From: Chitinophaga fulva
Lineage (GTDB): Bacteria > Bacteroidota > Bacteroidia > Chitinophagales > Chitinophagaceae
NCBI RefSeq assembly: GCF_012927205.1
Contig: NZ_JABBGC010000004.1
Location: forward strand, 558,001-622,000
Direction of reading: 5' to 3'
Length of the DNA stretch: 64,000 bases
Made by a program: the position numbers and the translations under genes. The number at the start of each line of letters is the position of its first letter. Positions within the stretch are counted from its first letter, which is position 1. The notes beneath the pieces were generated by a model, which ran no database searches, was not told where the DNA came from, and worked only from the letters and a program-made list of their open reading frames with translations. Shown one piece after another: positions 27,286 to 36,783 of the stretch.

Positions 27286-29304
27286 ATGCAATACTCATGG
27301 AAGAATATACCCCGGTATATTCGTTATGTGCTTGTTCAAACACTCTATCTCTTCCTGTTGATGGTGTTGTTCAGGCTCATCTTTTACCTGTTCTTCTTTA
27401 AAACCACCATTACCAGCAGCAGTGCTATAGCCAAAGCGTGGTACCTGGGGACCAAGTTCGACCTCCGCCTGGCGCTTATGCTGGTGGTCCCGGTGGCGTT
27501 GACCGCTGTCATTGCCCGTAATGGCTTCTTTACGTCGAAGATGATACGTAAAGGCGTGGCCATTTACCTCTTCATCGTCTTTACCGCCCTTACGTTATTA
27601 TATATCCTCGATCTGGGACATTACGACTACCTCGGTATGCGGCTGGACCCTTCCATCATGCGCTTCCTCGCCAAAGGGGAGCGGGCAGACAATGCCCGGA
27701 TGGTATGGCAAAGTTACCCGGTAGTACGCGGCTCCCTCGGCCTGTTTCTTTTCCTGTTCCTCGTTTTCCGCCTGCAGCAGCGCACCTGGAACCGTTTTGC
27801 GGCCCAGCCGCCGGTATATTTGCGTAACTGGCCTTTCACCGGTTATGTAACGGCGCTCACCGTCCTCATCGCTGCCGGCATCTATGGCAACTTCGCCTAT
27901 TTCCCGCTGCGCTGGAGCCAGGCCATGTTCACCCGCGACAACGGCGTCACCAGCCTGGGGCTCAACCCCATCCTGTATTTCGCCTCCAATTTCTCCGTAG
28001 AGGGAGATACCTACGATATTAACGCTACCCGGAAATATTATCCGTATATCGCCAACTATCTCAAAGTCGATAAGGCCGATGCGGAGAAACTGGAATATGT
28101 ACGCACCCTTCCCGGAGATTCCACCAAACCAAAGCTCAATGTAGTGCTGGTAATGCTGGAGTCCACCGGCGCCGCGCCTACCAGCATGTACGGCAATCCC
28201 ATGCAGGCCACGCCTAACATGCAACGGCTGGCCGACAGCGGTGCCCTCTTCAAAAACTTCTACGTGCCGGCCATCAGCACGGCCAAAACTGTTTTCGGCG
28301 TCACCACCGGCCTGCCGGACATCACCGCCGTGAAAACAGCCAGCCGCCATCCTAAAATGCTGGACCAGCGTATTGTCATGGACCAGTTCAAAGGCTACGA
28401 AAAACTGTACCTCCTCGGTGGCAACACCAACTGGGCCAATATCCGTGCAGTATTCACCAACAACGTGGACGGTATCAGCATCCATGAGGAAGGCATGTAC
28501 AAGTCCGCCAAAGCCGACGTATGGGGCATCTCCGACTATGACCTGATCACAGAGGCCAGTGAGATCTTCAAAGCCAGCAACGACCAGAAGAAACCGTTTG
28601 TGGCTTTCCTGCAGCTGGCAGACAACCATCCGCCGTATACCACCACCAGCGGGGCCGGGGACTTTAAAAAACTGACTGAGAAAGATATCGATATGGAGAA
28701 ATTCAAAAAATCCGGCTTCGTATCACTCGATCAGTTCAACGCCTTGCGGTATGAAGATTATAACGTAGGCCACCTCATTGATGTGGCCCGTAAAGATGGT
28801 TACCTCAACAATACCGTCTTCATGTTCTTCGGTGATCATAACTGTATTCTCAATCCGTACTCTTTTATGCCGATACCGGAATATGAACTGGGTACCGGTG
28901 GTGTGCACGTAACCGCATTCATGTACAGTCCCGGGCATGTGGCGCCTCAGGTGGTCAATACTCCCGGCAGCCTGCTGGACGTGTATCCTACCATGGCCAG
29001 CCTGGTAGGTCTTCCGTATAAAAACTATACGCTGGGCATGAACCTGTTCGACAGTACCCGGGTGAACGACAAATACGCATTCATCACCTATCTGCGCAAT
29101 CAGCAGCCTTATTACAGTGTAATAGGCGATCAGTACCTGTACGAAATCAATATGGCCACCCATGCCACGGCTTTGTACGACCTGAAAGGCGACCCGCAGC
29201 AGAATATACAGGCTCAACAGCCAGAGACGGCAAAAAATCTGGATAATTTAACACGAGGCTTCTACGAAAGCACGCGATATTTGATGTTTAATAACAAAAA
29301 GTAA
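27286..29304 (+). CDS. Membrane-anchored sulfatase-fold phosphotransferase (LTA synthase-like)
   Basis: A 672-residue protein from the ATG at 27286; an upstream TTG at 27205 is less likely. About five membrane helices occupy residues 1-230. An extracytoplasmic alkaline-phosphatase-superfamily domain follows. Metal-site candidates are E292 (VMLEST), the nucleophile T335 (ISTAKTVFG) and D517-H518 (FFGDHN). This matches the LtaS/OpgB/EptA-like class, which transfers phospho-alcohol groups from lipids. Bacteroidota lack lipoteichoic acid, so the acceptor is likely a lipid or periplasmic glycan. Confidence 0.82.
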   Translation: MQYSWKNIPRYIRYVLVQTLYLFLLMVLFRLIFYLFFFKTTITSSSAIAKAWYLGTKFDLRLALMLVVPVALTAVIARNGFFTSKMIRKGVAIYLFIVFTALTLLYILDLGHYDYLGMRLDPSIMRFLAKGERADNARMVWQSYPVVRGSLGLFLFLFLVFRLQQRTWNRFAAQPPVYLRNWPFTGYVTALTVLIAAGIYGNFAYFPLRWSQAMFTRDNGVTSLGLNPILYFASNFSVEGDTYDINATRKYYPYIANYLKVDKADAEKLEYVRTLPGDSTKPKLNVVLVMLESTGAAPTSMYGNPMQATPNMQRLADSGALFKNFYVPAISTAKTVFGVTTGLPDITAVKTASRHPKMLDQRIVMDQFKGYEKLYLLGGNTNWANIRAVFTNNVDGISIHEEGMYKSAKADVWGISDYDLITEASEIFKASNDQKKPFVAFLQLADNHPPYTTTSGAGDFKKLTEKDIDMEKFKKSGFVSLDQFNALRYEDYNVGHLIDVARKDGYLNNTVFMFFGDHNCILNPYSFMPIPEYELGTGGVHVTAFMYSPGHVAPQVVNTPGSLLDVYPTMASLVGLPYKNYTLGMNLFDSTRVNDKYAFITYLRNQQPYYSVIGDQYLYEINMATHATALYDLKGDPQQNIQAQQPETAKNLDNLTRGFYESTRYLMFNNKK

Positions 29305-29333
29305 TATTTGCCTGTTGGCATGATTGCATCATT

Positions 29334-30083
29334 ATGGATATAGATATAGACAAAAGCTGGTTTAAAGATTGGTTTAATTCTCCCTACTACCACCTGCTCT
29401 ACAACAACCGCGACGAGCAGGAGGCAGCTGCATTTATTGACAAACTGCTGGCATACCTGCAGCCACCGGTGCTTGCGTCCATGCTGGACGTGGCCTGTGG
29501 AAGGGGGCGCCATGCCAAATACCTGGCAGACAAGGGATATGACGTAACCGGCATCGATCTCTCCATAGAAAGCATCAACATCGCCAAAAAACTGGAAAAT
29601 GAGCACCTGAGCTTTTTTCAGCATGATATGCGCCTGCCTTTCCGCGTCAACTATTTTGATGTGGTGTTTAATTTCTTCACCAGCTTCGGCTATTTTGAAT
29701 CACAGCGCGACAATGACAATGCGCTGCGTACATTGGCCAATGCGCTCAGGCCCGGTGGAAAACTGGTGCTCGACTATCTCAACAGCCCTTATGTGGAACA
29801 ACACCTGGTGTACGATGAGGTGAAAGAAAAAGATAACGTGGTGTTTGACATCCAGCGGGAAGTGAAAAATCATAAATTCCTCAAAAAAATCAATATTCTC
29901 GATAAAACCCTCATGAGAAGGGCCACTTTTGCGGAGAGCGTCAACGCTTTCTCCCGCGCGGATTTTGAGCAGATGTTCGCCAAACAGGGCCTTGTGATCA
30001 CTGAAATATTCGGGGACTATCATTTTAACAGCTATGATGAGCAGCGTTCGCCGCGTATGGTCCTCATCGCTCAAAAACCTTAG
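29334..30083 (+). CDS. Class I SAM-dependent methyltransferase
   Basis: A 249-residue protein with SAM motif I at about 50-58 (LDVACGRGRH), an acidic residue ending strand 2 (VTGIDLS) and motif near LRPGGKLVLDYL. The N-terminal MDIDIDKSWFKDWFNSPYY segment is common in a Bacteroidota methyltransferase group of unknown substrate. It starts 29 bases after the LtaS-like gene and 2 bases before the PAP2 gene. Confidence 0.85.
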   Translation: MDIDIDKSWFKDWFNSPYYHLLYNNRDEQEAAAFIDKLLAYLQPPVLASMLDVACGRGRHAKYLADKGYDVTGIDLSIESINIAKKLENEHLSFFQHDMRLPFRVNYFDVVFNFFTSFGYFESQRDNDNALRTLANALRPGGKLVLDYLNSPYVEQHLVYDEVKEKDNVVFDIQREVKNHKFLKKINILDKTLMRRATFAESVNAFSRADFEQMFAKQGLVITEIFGDYHFNSYDEQRSPRMVLIAQKP

Positions 30084-30085
30084 CC

Positions 30086-30664
30086 ATGCTTGAAAGTATC
30101 CTGAAACAGGACCTGCGCCTATTTTTACATATTAACGCGCAATGGCACAATGCTGTACTGGATGTGATCCTGCCTTTTGTGCGGGAGCCATATGTATGGG
30201 CGCCGCTGTACCTGTTCCTGGCATTGTTCGTCACCATAAACTACGGCTGGAGAGGCTTTTTCTGGATCGTCTTTTTCCTGCTGGTGTTTGGACTGGCAGA
30301 TCAGAGCAGTTTGTACATTAAAGAGACTTTTGGCCGTCTCAGGCCCTGCCGCGACCCTATCGTGTCGCACTATGCACGGGTATTGGTGGTGTATTGCCCT
30401 ATGAGCGGCAGTTTTACCTCTAATCACGCCGCGAACCATTTTGCGTTGGCGACGTTTTGTTTCTTAACTTTAAAATCAGCTTTGGGCCGGTACGCCCTGT
30501 TATTTTTCCTGTGGGCGGCTGTTATCGGCTACGCACAGATATATGTAGGGGTACACTATCCGCTGGACGTGCTTGGCGGTGCCGTACTGGGTGGCCTGAT
30601 CGGGCTGCTGAGCGGAAGTTTTTTCCAGCGCCGCATTAGACTGGAGCCTGAACAAACATCATGA
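30086..30664 (+). CDS. PAP2-family membrane phosphatase
   Basis: A 192-residue integral membrane phosphatase with five or six helices. The three PAP2 motifs are visible: KETFGRLRP, SFTSNHAANH (a variant of PSGH) and YVGVHYPLDVLGG. It probably dephosphorylates undecaprenyl pyrophosphate, phosphatidic acid or a similar lipid at the membrane face. It overlaps the next gene by 4 bases. Confidence 0.87.
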   Translation: MLESILKQDLRLFLHINAQWHNAVLDVILPFVREPYVWAPLYLFLALFVTINYGWRGFFWIVFFLLVFGLADQSSLYIKETFGRLRPCRDPIVSHYARVLVVYCPMSGSFTSNHAANHFALATFCFLTLKSALGRYALLFFLWAAVIGYAQIYVGVHYPLDVLGGAVLGGLIGLLSGSFFQRRIRLEPEQTS

Positions 30665-31392
30665 ACTGGACATATCTGATACTTATACTGTTGGCTACGC
30701 TCGCCGGTGGGATTATTCCCATGACGATCAGGCGTATCAATGCTAATTTTACCATTTACCTGCTGGCTTTCACCGGCGCTTTCCTGTTTGGGGTGACGAT
30801 CATGCACCTGCTGCCGGAAGTGTACCATGAATTGGGCCATAGCGCAGGTATCTACGTTGTACTGGGCTTTTTCCTGCAGGTATTTCTGCAACAGCTGTCG
30901 CACGGCATGGAGCATGGCCACACCCATTTACCGGGTGAAAACCATCATCATATTGCCGTAACGCCGCTACTGCTGGGATTGTCCATACACGCATTCATGG
31001 AAGGTATTCCGCTGGGATTCAAGTATGAAGACCAGTCTGCTTTGCCTTCGCTGATGATGGGGGTGGCCGCCCATAAGGTGCCCGAAGCGCTGACGCTGAT
31101 CACAGTGATGATCCATGCCCATAAATCCAGGGCACAACTCTGGCAGATACTGATGGCTTTTGCCGTGGTAACGCCGGTGGCAGCCATACTGGCCTGGTGG
31201 ATGGGCAACCGCTTTGATATTGTATCGCATTATTTATTATACGTGGTGGCGTTGGTAATAGGCGCATTCCTGCACATTTCCACGACCATTTTTTATGAAA
31301 GTGGTACCAAACATCACGAATTAAGCAGCAAAAAAGTACTGGCCATCGCAACGGGGCTGGTGCTTGCATTTCTTACGTTGATATTTGAATAA
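30661..31392 (+). CDS. ZIP-family divalent metal transporter
   Basis: A 243-residue protein with about eight hydrophobic segments. The ZIP metal-binding helices are seen as SIHAFMEGIPLGF and AAHKVPEALTLI. A His-rich loop (MEHGHTHLPGENHHH) precedes them. It likely imports zinc or iron. It starts within the PAP2 stop region (ATGA overlap). Confidence 0.87.
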   Translation: MNWTYLILILLATLAGGIIPMTIRRINANFTIYLLAFTGAFLFGVTIMHLLPEVYHELGHSAGIYVVLGFFLQVFLQQLSHGMEHGHTHLPGENHHHIAVTPLLLGLSIHAFMEGIPLGFKYEDQSALPSLMMGVAAHKVPEALTLITVMIHAHKSRAQLWQILMAFAVVTPVAAILAWWMGNRFDIVSHYLLYVVALVIGAFLHISTTIFYESGTKHHELSSKKVLAIATGLVLAFLTLIFE

Positions 31393-31416
31393 TTTTTTAT
31401 TTTTAGACTTTAAATC

Positions 31417-32709
31417 ATGGAAGTCGTCGTCATTATCCTCATCCTTATTTTAGTTAACGGCATTTTCGCAATGTCGGAGACGGCGTTGGTCTCGGCCCGC
31501 AAGAGCCGACTGGAACAACAAGCCAATAAAGGGGATGAAAAAGCAAAGGCCGCATTGAAGCTGGCCAACAATCCGGACACATTTCTTTCTACCGTTCAAA
31601 TCGGTCTCACACTTATTGGTATCCTCATCGGTATGTATTCCGGAGGTACCATCAGGAACGAGGTAATGGCCTGGCTCAACCAGTATCCTACGGTAGCCGC
31701 CTACAGCAACGTCCTTTCCACCGTTATCGTCGTAATAGTCATTACTTACTTTTTACTGGTACTGGGAGAACTGGTGCCTAAAAGACTGGGCGCCGCCCGT
31801 CCCGAAGGTATCGCCAAAAGAATGGCCAGCCCTATGCAGGTCGTTTCCTGGCTTACCTTTCCTTTTATCTGGTTGTTGACCTCCACCACCAATGTGTTGG
31901 TAAAAATATTTAACCTGCATCCGGAAGGATCGCAGGTGACAGAAGAAGAAATCAAGGCGATCATCAGCGAAGGCACTACTTCCGGGGCTATTGAAGAAAC
32001 AGAGCAGGAAATCATTGAAAGGGTATTTCACCTGGGAGATCGTAACATCACCTCCCTGATGACCTACCGTAATGACATCACCTGGCTGGATATCAATGAA
32101 ACACCGGCTGCCTATCAGCAGAAGATCCACGAGAGCCTGCACAACGTATACCCCGTATGCGAAGGGCAGATAGACAGTATCAAAGGCATTGTGTCCATCA
32201 AGGACCTGTACGCGGTGACGGGCAAGTCCACGCCGCTGGCACAGATTGTCCGGAAGCCATTGTTTGTGCCGGAAAACAATACCGCTTACCAGGTACTGGA
32301 AAAGTTTAAGGAAACACACGTGCACGCCGCTTTCATTGTGGATGAATATGGCACGTTTCTGGGTATGATCACGCTCAACGATATTCTCGAAGCCATCGTG
32401 GGAGACATGCCGGAAACAGAAGAGGTGGACGATTATGAGATGGTGCGGCGTGATGACGGCTCCTGGCTGGTGGACGCCCAGATACCATTTTACGATTTTC
32501 TGGCCGAATTTGATAAGGAAGACTGGATGACCGAATTTGAGCAGGACTTTGACACATTAGCCGGATTTATCCTGCATCACCTGGAACATATTCCCAAAAC
32601 AGGGGAGAAGTTCCTGTGGCGCGGGTTTGAATTTGAAATTGTGGATATGGACGCTCACCGTATAGATAAGGTACTGGTGACACCGCCTGTGCAAACTGAA
32701 GAAGAGTAA
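31417..32709 (+). CDS. CNNM/CorC-type transporter (DUF21 + CBS pair + CorC_HlyC domain)
   Basis: A 430-residue protein. The DUF21 membrane domain (about 1-190) opens with NGIFAMSETALVSARKSRLE. A CBS-domain pair (about 205-330) contains MTYRND and FIVDEYGTFLGMITLNDILEA. The CorC_HlyC domain (about 345-425) follows. Such proteins are annotated as haemolysin-like but are linked to magnesium or cobalt efflux. It is the last gene of the 27-32 kb run, before the pigment-cluster promoter. Confidence 0.9.
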   Translation: MEVVVIILILILVNGIFAMSETALVSARKSRLEQQANKGDEKAKAALKLANNPDTFLSTVQIGLTLIGILIGMYSGGTIRNEVMAWLNQYPTVAAYSNVLSTVIVVIVITYFLLVLGELVPKRLGAARPEGIAKRMASPMQVVSWLTFPFIWLLTSTTNVLVKIFNLHPEGSQVTEEEIKAIISEGTTSGAIEETEQEIIERVFHLGDRNITSLMTYRNDITWLDINETPAAYQQKIHESLHNVYPVCEGQIDSIKGIVSIKDLYAVTGKSTPLAQIVRKPLFVPENNTAYQVLEKFKETHVHAAFIVDEYGTFLGMITLNDILEAIVGDMPETEEVDDYEMVRRDDGSWLVDAQIPFYDFLAEFDKEDWMTEFEQDFDTLAGFILHHLEHIPKTGEKFLWRGFEFEIVDMDAHRIDKVLVTPPVQTEEE

Positions 32710-32755
32710 AACCTACCATCCCCCAAAGCAAGTACTTGCCGCATGCGTACTTACC

Positions 32756-32769
32756 CGTAATTCGTGAAT
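32756..32769. repeat. Two-unit heptamer repeat (CGTAATT CGTGAAT)
   Basis: Two 7-bp units lie just upstream of the pigment-cluster promoter. They share the unit of the arrays at 14753, 34431 and 49877. The perfect palindrome GCAAGTACTTGC at 32728-32739 is 16 bases upstream and could be an operator. Confidence 0.45.
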
Positions 32770-32784
32770 GTCCGGGTGGATTTA

Positions 32785-32815
32785 TTTGATTAAATCCATC
32801 TTTGTACTATTTTTG
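32785..32815 (+). promoter_or_regulatory. Consensus Bacteroidota promoter of the flexirubin-type cluster
   Basis: TTTG at 32785-32788, a 19-base spacer, and TATTTTTG at 32808-32815. This is an exact match to TTTG-N19-TAnnTTTG. Transcription should start near 32822, giving a leader of about 34 bases to the lyase ATG. It is the only strong promoter match seen before a 26-kb same-strand run. The 12-bp palindrome at 32728-32739 is the best regulator-site candidate. Confidence 0.75.
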
Positions 32816-32855
32816 AGCACTTTTTCACATAAATAAATAAATAATATAATATAAA

Positions 32856-34394
32856 ATGGTTGTATTAGGAAGTAAGTCGCTGACCCTCGATGAGGTGTAC
32901 AGAGTGCTTTACGCCGGCGAAGAGCTGAGCCTGGACGCAGCGGCATTACAGCAGGTGGAAGCCAGCTTTTTGTTTCTGCAGAAATTTTCTGCCAAAAAGC
33001 TGATCTATGGTATCAACACCGGTTTTGGACCAATGGCCCAATATCGTATCAGCGACAGTGATACTTTTCAGCTGCAATATAACCTGATCCGCAGCCACAG
33101 CACCGGCGCGGGCAAACCGCTTTCTCCTGTGATCACCAAAGCCCTGATGATAGCGCGGTTGAGCAGCTTTATGCAGGCACATTCCGGTATTCACCCGGAA
33201 GTGACCATCCTGCTGAAAGACCTGATCAACAAAAACGTATATCCCTGTGTGTTTGAGCACGGCGGCGTGGGCGCCAGTGGCGACCTCGTACAGCTGGCCC
33301 ATCTGGCGCTGGTACTGATCGGTGAAGGAGAAGTATGGTATGAAGATAAAATGCAACCTACGGCGGAAGTCTTTGCCCGCCTGGGATTAAAACCAATAGG
33401 CATTCACGTGCGTGAAGGACTGGCCATCATCAACGGTACCTCCGCGATGACAGGCGCTGGCCTCGTTAACCTGATACAGGCCAGGCAGCTGCTGGGATGG
33501 GCCGTAACCCTCTCCGCCATGATCAACGAAATTGTGGAAGCATTCGACGATCACCTGTCAGCCGAGCTGAATGCGGTGAAAATGCACGTTGGCCAGAACA
33601 CCGTGGCCGCTAAAATGCGCGAAGTGCTCCAGGGCAGCAGCATGGTACGCCACCGTCCGGACCACCTCTACAAAGAACTGGAAGAAGAGATCTTTAAAGA
33701 TAAAGTACAGGAATACTATTCCCTGCGTTGCGTGCCCCAGATCCTGGGCCCCGTATATGATACCCTCATACAGGCAGAGAAAGTAGTGATACATGAGCTC
33801 AATTCCGTGAGCGATAACCCGGTAGTGGACCACGAACTGGAAAACGTGTTCCATGGCGGCAACTTCCACGGCGATTATATCTCATTGGAGATGGACAAGC
33901 TGAAAATTGCCACCACCCGTTTATCGATGCTGGCAGAGCGGCAGCTCAATTACCTGCTGAACGAAAAGCTGAACCACAAGTTCCCGCCGTTTATGAACCT
34001 CGGTAAACTGGGCTTCAACTTTGGCATGCAGGGCGCACAGTTTACCGCCACCTCCACCGTAGCGGAAAACCAAACGCTGTCTTTCCCGATGTATGTGCAC
34101 AGCATTCCGAATAACAACGATAACCAGGACATTGTGAGCATGGGCTGTAACTCAGCGCTGATGGCCAATAAAGTGATCGCCAACACATTCGAGGTGCTGG
34201 CCATTCACACGCTGACCATCATGCAGGCGGTAGATTACCTGCAATGCCAGGACAGGCTGGCTGGTTTCTCCCGTAAGGTATACCAGGAAGTGAGGGCAAT
34301 TTATCCTAAATTTATTGAGGACAGCCCGATGTATAAGAACCTCGGCAAGATTAAGGAGTACCTGTTGTGTAATGAGCCGGTAAAAATGTTCTGA
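32856..34394 (+). CDS. Aromatic amino acid ammonia-lyase (HAL/TAL family; tyrosine ammonia-lyase by context)
   Basis: A 512-residue MIO enzyme. The prosthetic group forms from A140-S141-G142 in GGVGASGDLVQ. The active-site Tyr lies in YGINTGFGP. The selectivity position reads RSHSTGAGKPL, a Ser-His pair nearer to histidine lyases than the His-Leu of Rhodobacter TAL, so substrate cannot be decided from motifs alone. No other hut genes are near. As first gene of the cluster it should supply 4-coumarate, the starter of flexirubin-type aryl polyenes. Confidence 0.88.
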   Translation: MVVLGSKSLTLDEVYRVLYAGEELSLDAAALQQVEASFLFLQKFSAKKLIYGINTGFGPMAQYRISDSDTFQLQYNLIRSHSTGAGKPLSPVITKALMIARLSSFMQAHSGIHPEVTILLKDLINKNVYPCVFEHGGVGASGDLVQLAHLALVLIGEGEVWYEDKMQPTAEVFARLGLKPIGIHVREGLAIINGTSAMTGAGLVNLIQARQLLGWAVTLSAMINEIVEAFDDHLSAELNAVKMHVGQNTVAAKMREVLQGSSMVRHRPDHLYKELEEEIFKDKVQEYYSLRCVPQILGPVYDTLIQAEKVVIHELNSVSDNPVVDHELENVFHGGNFHGDYISLEMDKLKIATTRLSMLAERQLNYLLNEKLNHKFPPFMNLGKLGFNFGMQGAQFTATSTVAENQTLSFPMYVHSIPNNNDNQDIVSMGCNSALMANKVIANTFEVLAIHTLTIMQAVDYLQCQDRLAGFSRKVYQEVRAIYPKFIEDSPMYKNLGKIKEYLLCNEPVKMF

Positions 34395-34430
34395 TTTCCC
34401 GGTAACAGCGGGAAGTAAATACGGTGAGCC

Positions 34431-34459
34431 CGTAATTCGTAATTCGTAATTCGTAAATT
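34431..34459. repeat. Heptamer array CGTAATT x3 plus a variant unit
   Basis: Three perfect 7-bp units and one 8-bp variant end one base before the ATG of the ketoreductase gene. They fill the gap after the lyase gene. Confidence 0.75.
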
Positions 34460-34460
34460 C

Positions 34461-35192
34461 ATGAAGTGTGCCTTAATTACAGGAGGCTCTCGCGGTATTG
34501 GCAGGGCAGTATGTATTAAAATGGCTGAATTGGGATATCATGTCCTGATCAATTATAAAGGCAATGAAGCCGCCGCCCAGGACACCCTGGAAGCGGTAAA
34601 GGCAAAAGGCAGCAGCGGAGAGCTGTTGCAGTTCAACGTAGGTGATGCCGCCGAAGTACAAAACGTACTGGGCGGATGGGTAGAGCAAAATAAAGATCAG
34701 CATACCATTGAGGTCCTCGTGAATAACGCCGGTATCCGGGAAGATTCCCTGATGTTCTGGATGAGCGAGGCGCAATGGAGCAATGTGTTGAATATCAGCC
34801 TGAATGGTTTCTACCACGTGACCAAACAGGTGCTGAATACGATGCTGCTGAAGCGTTATGGCCGTATCATCAATATGGTATCATTATCTGGCATTAAAGG
34901 GCTTCCGGGACAGACCAACTACTCCGCCGCCAAAGCGGGCGTAATTGGCGCTACCAAAGCGCTGGCGCAGGAAGTGGCCAAGCGGGGCGTTACCGTGAAT
35001 GCCATCGCGCCAGGTTTCATCAAAACAGATATGACCGCAGAACTGAATGAAAAGGAACTGGCCGCGCAGGTGCCCATGAACCGCTTCGGTACGCCCGAAG
35101 AAGTGGCCGAAGCCGTAGCGTTCCTCACATCCAAAGCAGCTGGCTATATCACAGGAGAAGTGTTGAATATCAACGGAGGTCTCCATACTTAA
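34461..35192 (+). CDS. 3-oxoacyl-ACP reductase (FabG-like SDR)
   Basis: A 243-residue short-chain dehydrogenase. The cofactor loop is TGGSRGIG at 7-14, followed by NNAGIRED. The catalytic Ser, Tyr and Lys are in MVSLSGIKG and YSAAKAG, and IAPGFIKTDM follows. It should reduce beta-keto groups on the growing polyene, equivalent to ApeQ of aryl-polyene clusters. It is separated from the next ketosynthase by 13 bases. Confidence 0.9.
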   Translation: MKCALITGGSRGIGRAVCIKMAELGYHVLINYKGNEAAAQDTLEAVKAKGSSGELLQFNVGDAAEVQNVLGGWVEQNKDQHTIEVLVNNAGIREDSLMFWMSEAQWSNVLNISLNGFYHVTKQVLNTMLLKRYGRIINMVSLSGIKGLPGQTNYSAAKAGVIGATKALAQEVAKRGVTVNAIAPGFIKTDMTAELNEKELAAQVPMNRFGTPEEVAEAVAFLTSKAAGYITGEVLNINGGLHT

Positions 35193-35205
35193 AAGCAGTT
35201 TGTAC

Positions 35206-36432
35206 ATGAACCGAGTAGTGATCACTGGAATGGGAATCTACTCCTGCATTGGTAAAGATATGCAGGAGGTAAGGGATTCATTGTATAAGGGCAAATCCGG
35301 CATTGTACTGGACCCGGAGCGTAAGGTATTCGGCTACCGTTCCGGCCTGACCGGTCATATAACGCGCCCCGAACTGAAAGGGCTGCTGGACCGCCGGTCG
35401 AGGCTGATGATGCCCGAACAGGCAGAATTTGCGTATATGGCCACCCGTGAGGCACTTGCCCAGGCGGGAATGGACCAGGATTATATTGACAAAACCCCGG
35501 TAGGCTTGTTGTACGGCAACGACAGCTCGGCCAAACCGGTGGTGGAGGCTACAGACATCATGCGGGAGAAAAAGGACACCATGCTGGTAGGCTCCGGCTC
35601 CGTGTTCCAGACCATGAACTCCACTGTGAACATGAACCTGGCCACTATTTTTAAGCTGCGGGGCGTGAACTTCACCGTGAGCGCGGCCTGTGCCAGCGGC
35701 TCCCATGCTATCGGCCTCGGGTATATGTTTATCCGCAACGGTATGCAGGATGCTGTGATCTGTGGCGGCGCACAGGAAGTGAACGTATATGCCATGGGGA
35801 ATTTCGACGCCATCGCCGCGTTCTCCGTCCGCGAAAATGACCCGGCCCGGGCTTCCCGGCCTTTTGACCGCGACCGCGATGGCCTGGTGCCCAGCGGCGG
35901 CGCAGCTACCGTTATCCTCGAAAGCCTCGAATCCGCCCAACGCAGAGGCGCTACCATCCTCGGCGAAGTACTGGGCTACGGATTCTCTTCCAATGGCAGC
36001 CATATCTCCAATCCTACTGTGGACGGACCCGTACGTTCCCTGCAAATCGCACTGCAGGATGCCGGCCTGAAAGCAGCGGATATCGAATATATCAACGCAC
36101 ACGCGACTTCCACGCCCGCCGGCGATGCCAGCGAGGCCAGTGCCATCTACGAAGTGTTTGGCGCCTCCAATCCATACGTCAGCTCTACCAAGTCCATGAC
36201 CGGCCACGAATGCTGGATGGCCGGCGCCAGCGAAATCGTTTACTCTATGCTCATGATGCAGAACGATTTTATCGCCCCCAATATCAATCTGGAAAATCCG
36301 GACGGAGATGCTGCCAAACTGAATATTGCCACAAACACAATTGATAAAAAATTTAATATATTTTTGTCCAACTCTTTCGGCTTTGGGGGGACCAACTCGT
36401 CTCTCATCGTCAGAAAATGGGAGGGTATGTAA
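35206..36432 (+). CDS. Beta-ketoacyl-ACP synthase, FabF/FabB type (active triad)
   Basis: A 408-residue thiolase-fold ketosynthase from the ATG at 35206; a TTG two codons earlier is less likely. The Cys-His-His triad is complete: C162 in SAACASGSH, His in NAHATSTPAGD and His in KSMTGHECWMAG. The C-terminal SNSFGFGGTN is intact. GHECWMAG rather than GHTLGAAG resembles FabB-type and ApeR-type enzymes. It probably starts or primes chain elongation in the cluster. Confidence 0.9.
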   Translation: MNRVVITGMGIYSCIGKDMQEVRDSLYKGKSGIVLDPERKVFGYRSGLTGHITRPELKGLLDRRSRLMMPEQAEFAYMATREALAQAGMDQDYIDKTPVGLLYGNDSSAKPVVEATDIMREKKDTMLVGSGSVFQTMNSTVNMNLATIFKLRGVNFTVSAACASGSHAIGLGYMFIRNGMQDAVICGGAQEVNVYAMGNFDAIAAFSVRENDPARASRPFDRDRDGLVPSGGAATVILESLESAQRRGATILGEVLGYGFSSNGSHISNPTVDGPVRSLQIALQDAGLKAADIEYINAHATSTPAGDASEASAIYEVFGASNPYVSSTKSMTGHECWMAGASEIVYSMLMMQNDFIAPNINLENPDGDAAKLNIATNTIDKKFNIFLSNSFGFGGTNSSLIVRKWEGM

Positions 36433-36525
36433 ATGTTTTTTAACTTTGGAGGATAAAATCAGGATTGGGTAAGATTAACCGCTATAAATTATTTTAAAAC
36501 GACCTATATCTGATTCGCACATTTT

Positions 36526-36783
36526 ATGGATATCAAGGAAATAATAACTGTTACGAACAAGTTTCTGGTGGAGGAGTTTGAAGCGAACCCCACTGACATT
36601 AAACCTGAAGCCAACCTCAAATCTACGCTGGACCTGGACAGCCTGGATTATATTGACATGGTAGTAGTGATAGAAGATAATTTCGGTTTTAAAGTTAAAC
36701 CGGAAGACTTTCAGTCTATCGTTACCTTCCAGGACTTCTACGATTATGTAACGGCGCGTGTTCAACAAAAAGAACTGGTATAA
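36526..36783 (+). CDS. Acyl carrier protein 1
   Basis: An 85-residue acidic carrier protein. The phosphopantetheine serine is S39 in LDLDSLDYID. The DSLDYID form rather than DSLDTVE sets it apart from housekeeping AcpP. It overlaps the next acyltransferase gene by one base (TAATG), suggesting tight coupling. A second carrier protein lies at 43703. The 93 bases upstream hold no promoter that I can recognise. Confidence 0.92.
   Translation: MDIKEIITVTNKFLVEEFEANPTDIKPEANLKSTLDLDSLDYIDMVVVIEDNFGFKVKPEDFQSIVTFQDFYDYVTARVQQKELV

Noticed and set aside
27286..29304. Target sulfatase for the formylglycine-generating enzyme
   Set aside because: The nucleophile position is Thr (ISTAKTVFG), as in LtaS-type phosphotransferases, with no CxPxR motif.
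32856..34394. Histidine ammonia-lyase of histidine catabolism (hutH)
   Set aside because: The active-site Ser-His pair looks HAL-like, but no hutU, hutI or hutG is nearby and the gene opens an aryl-polyene cluster. Tyrosine ammonia-lyase is the better reading, though substrate is not proven.
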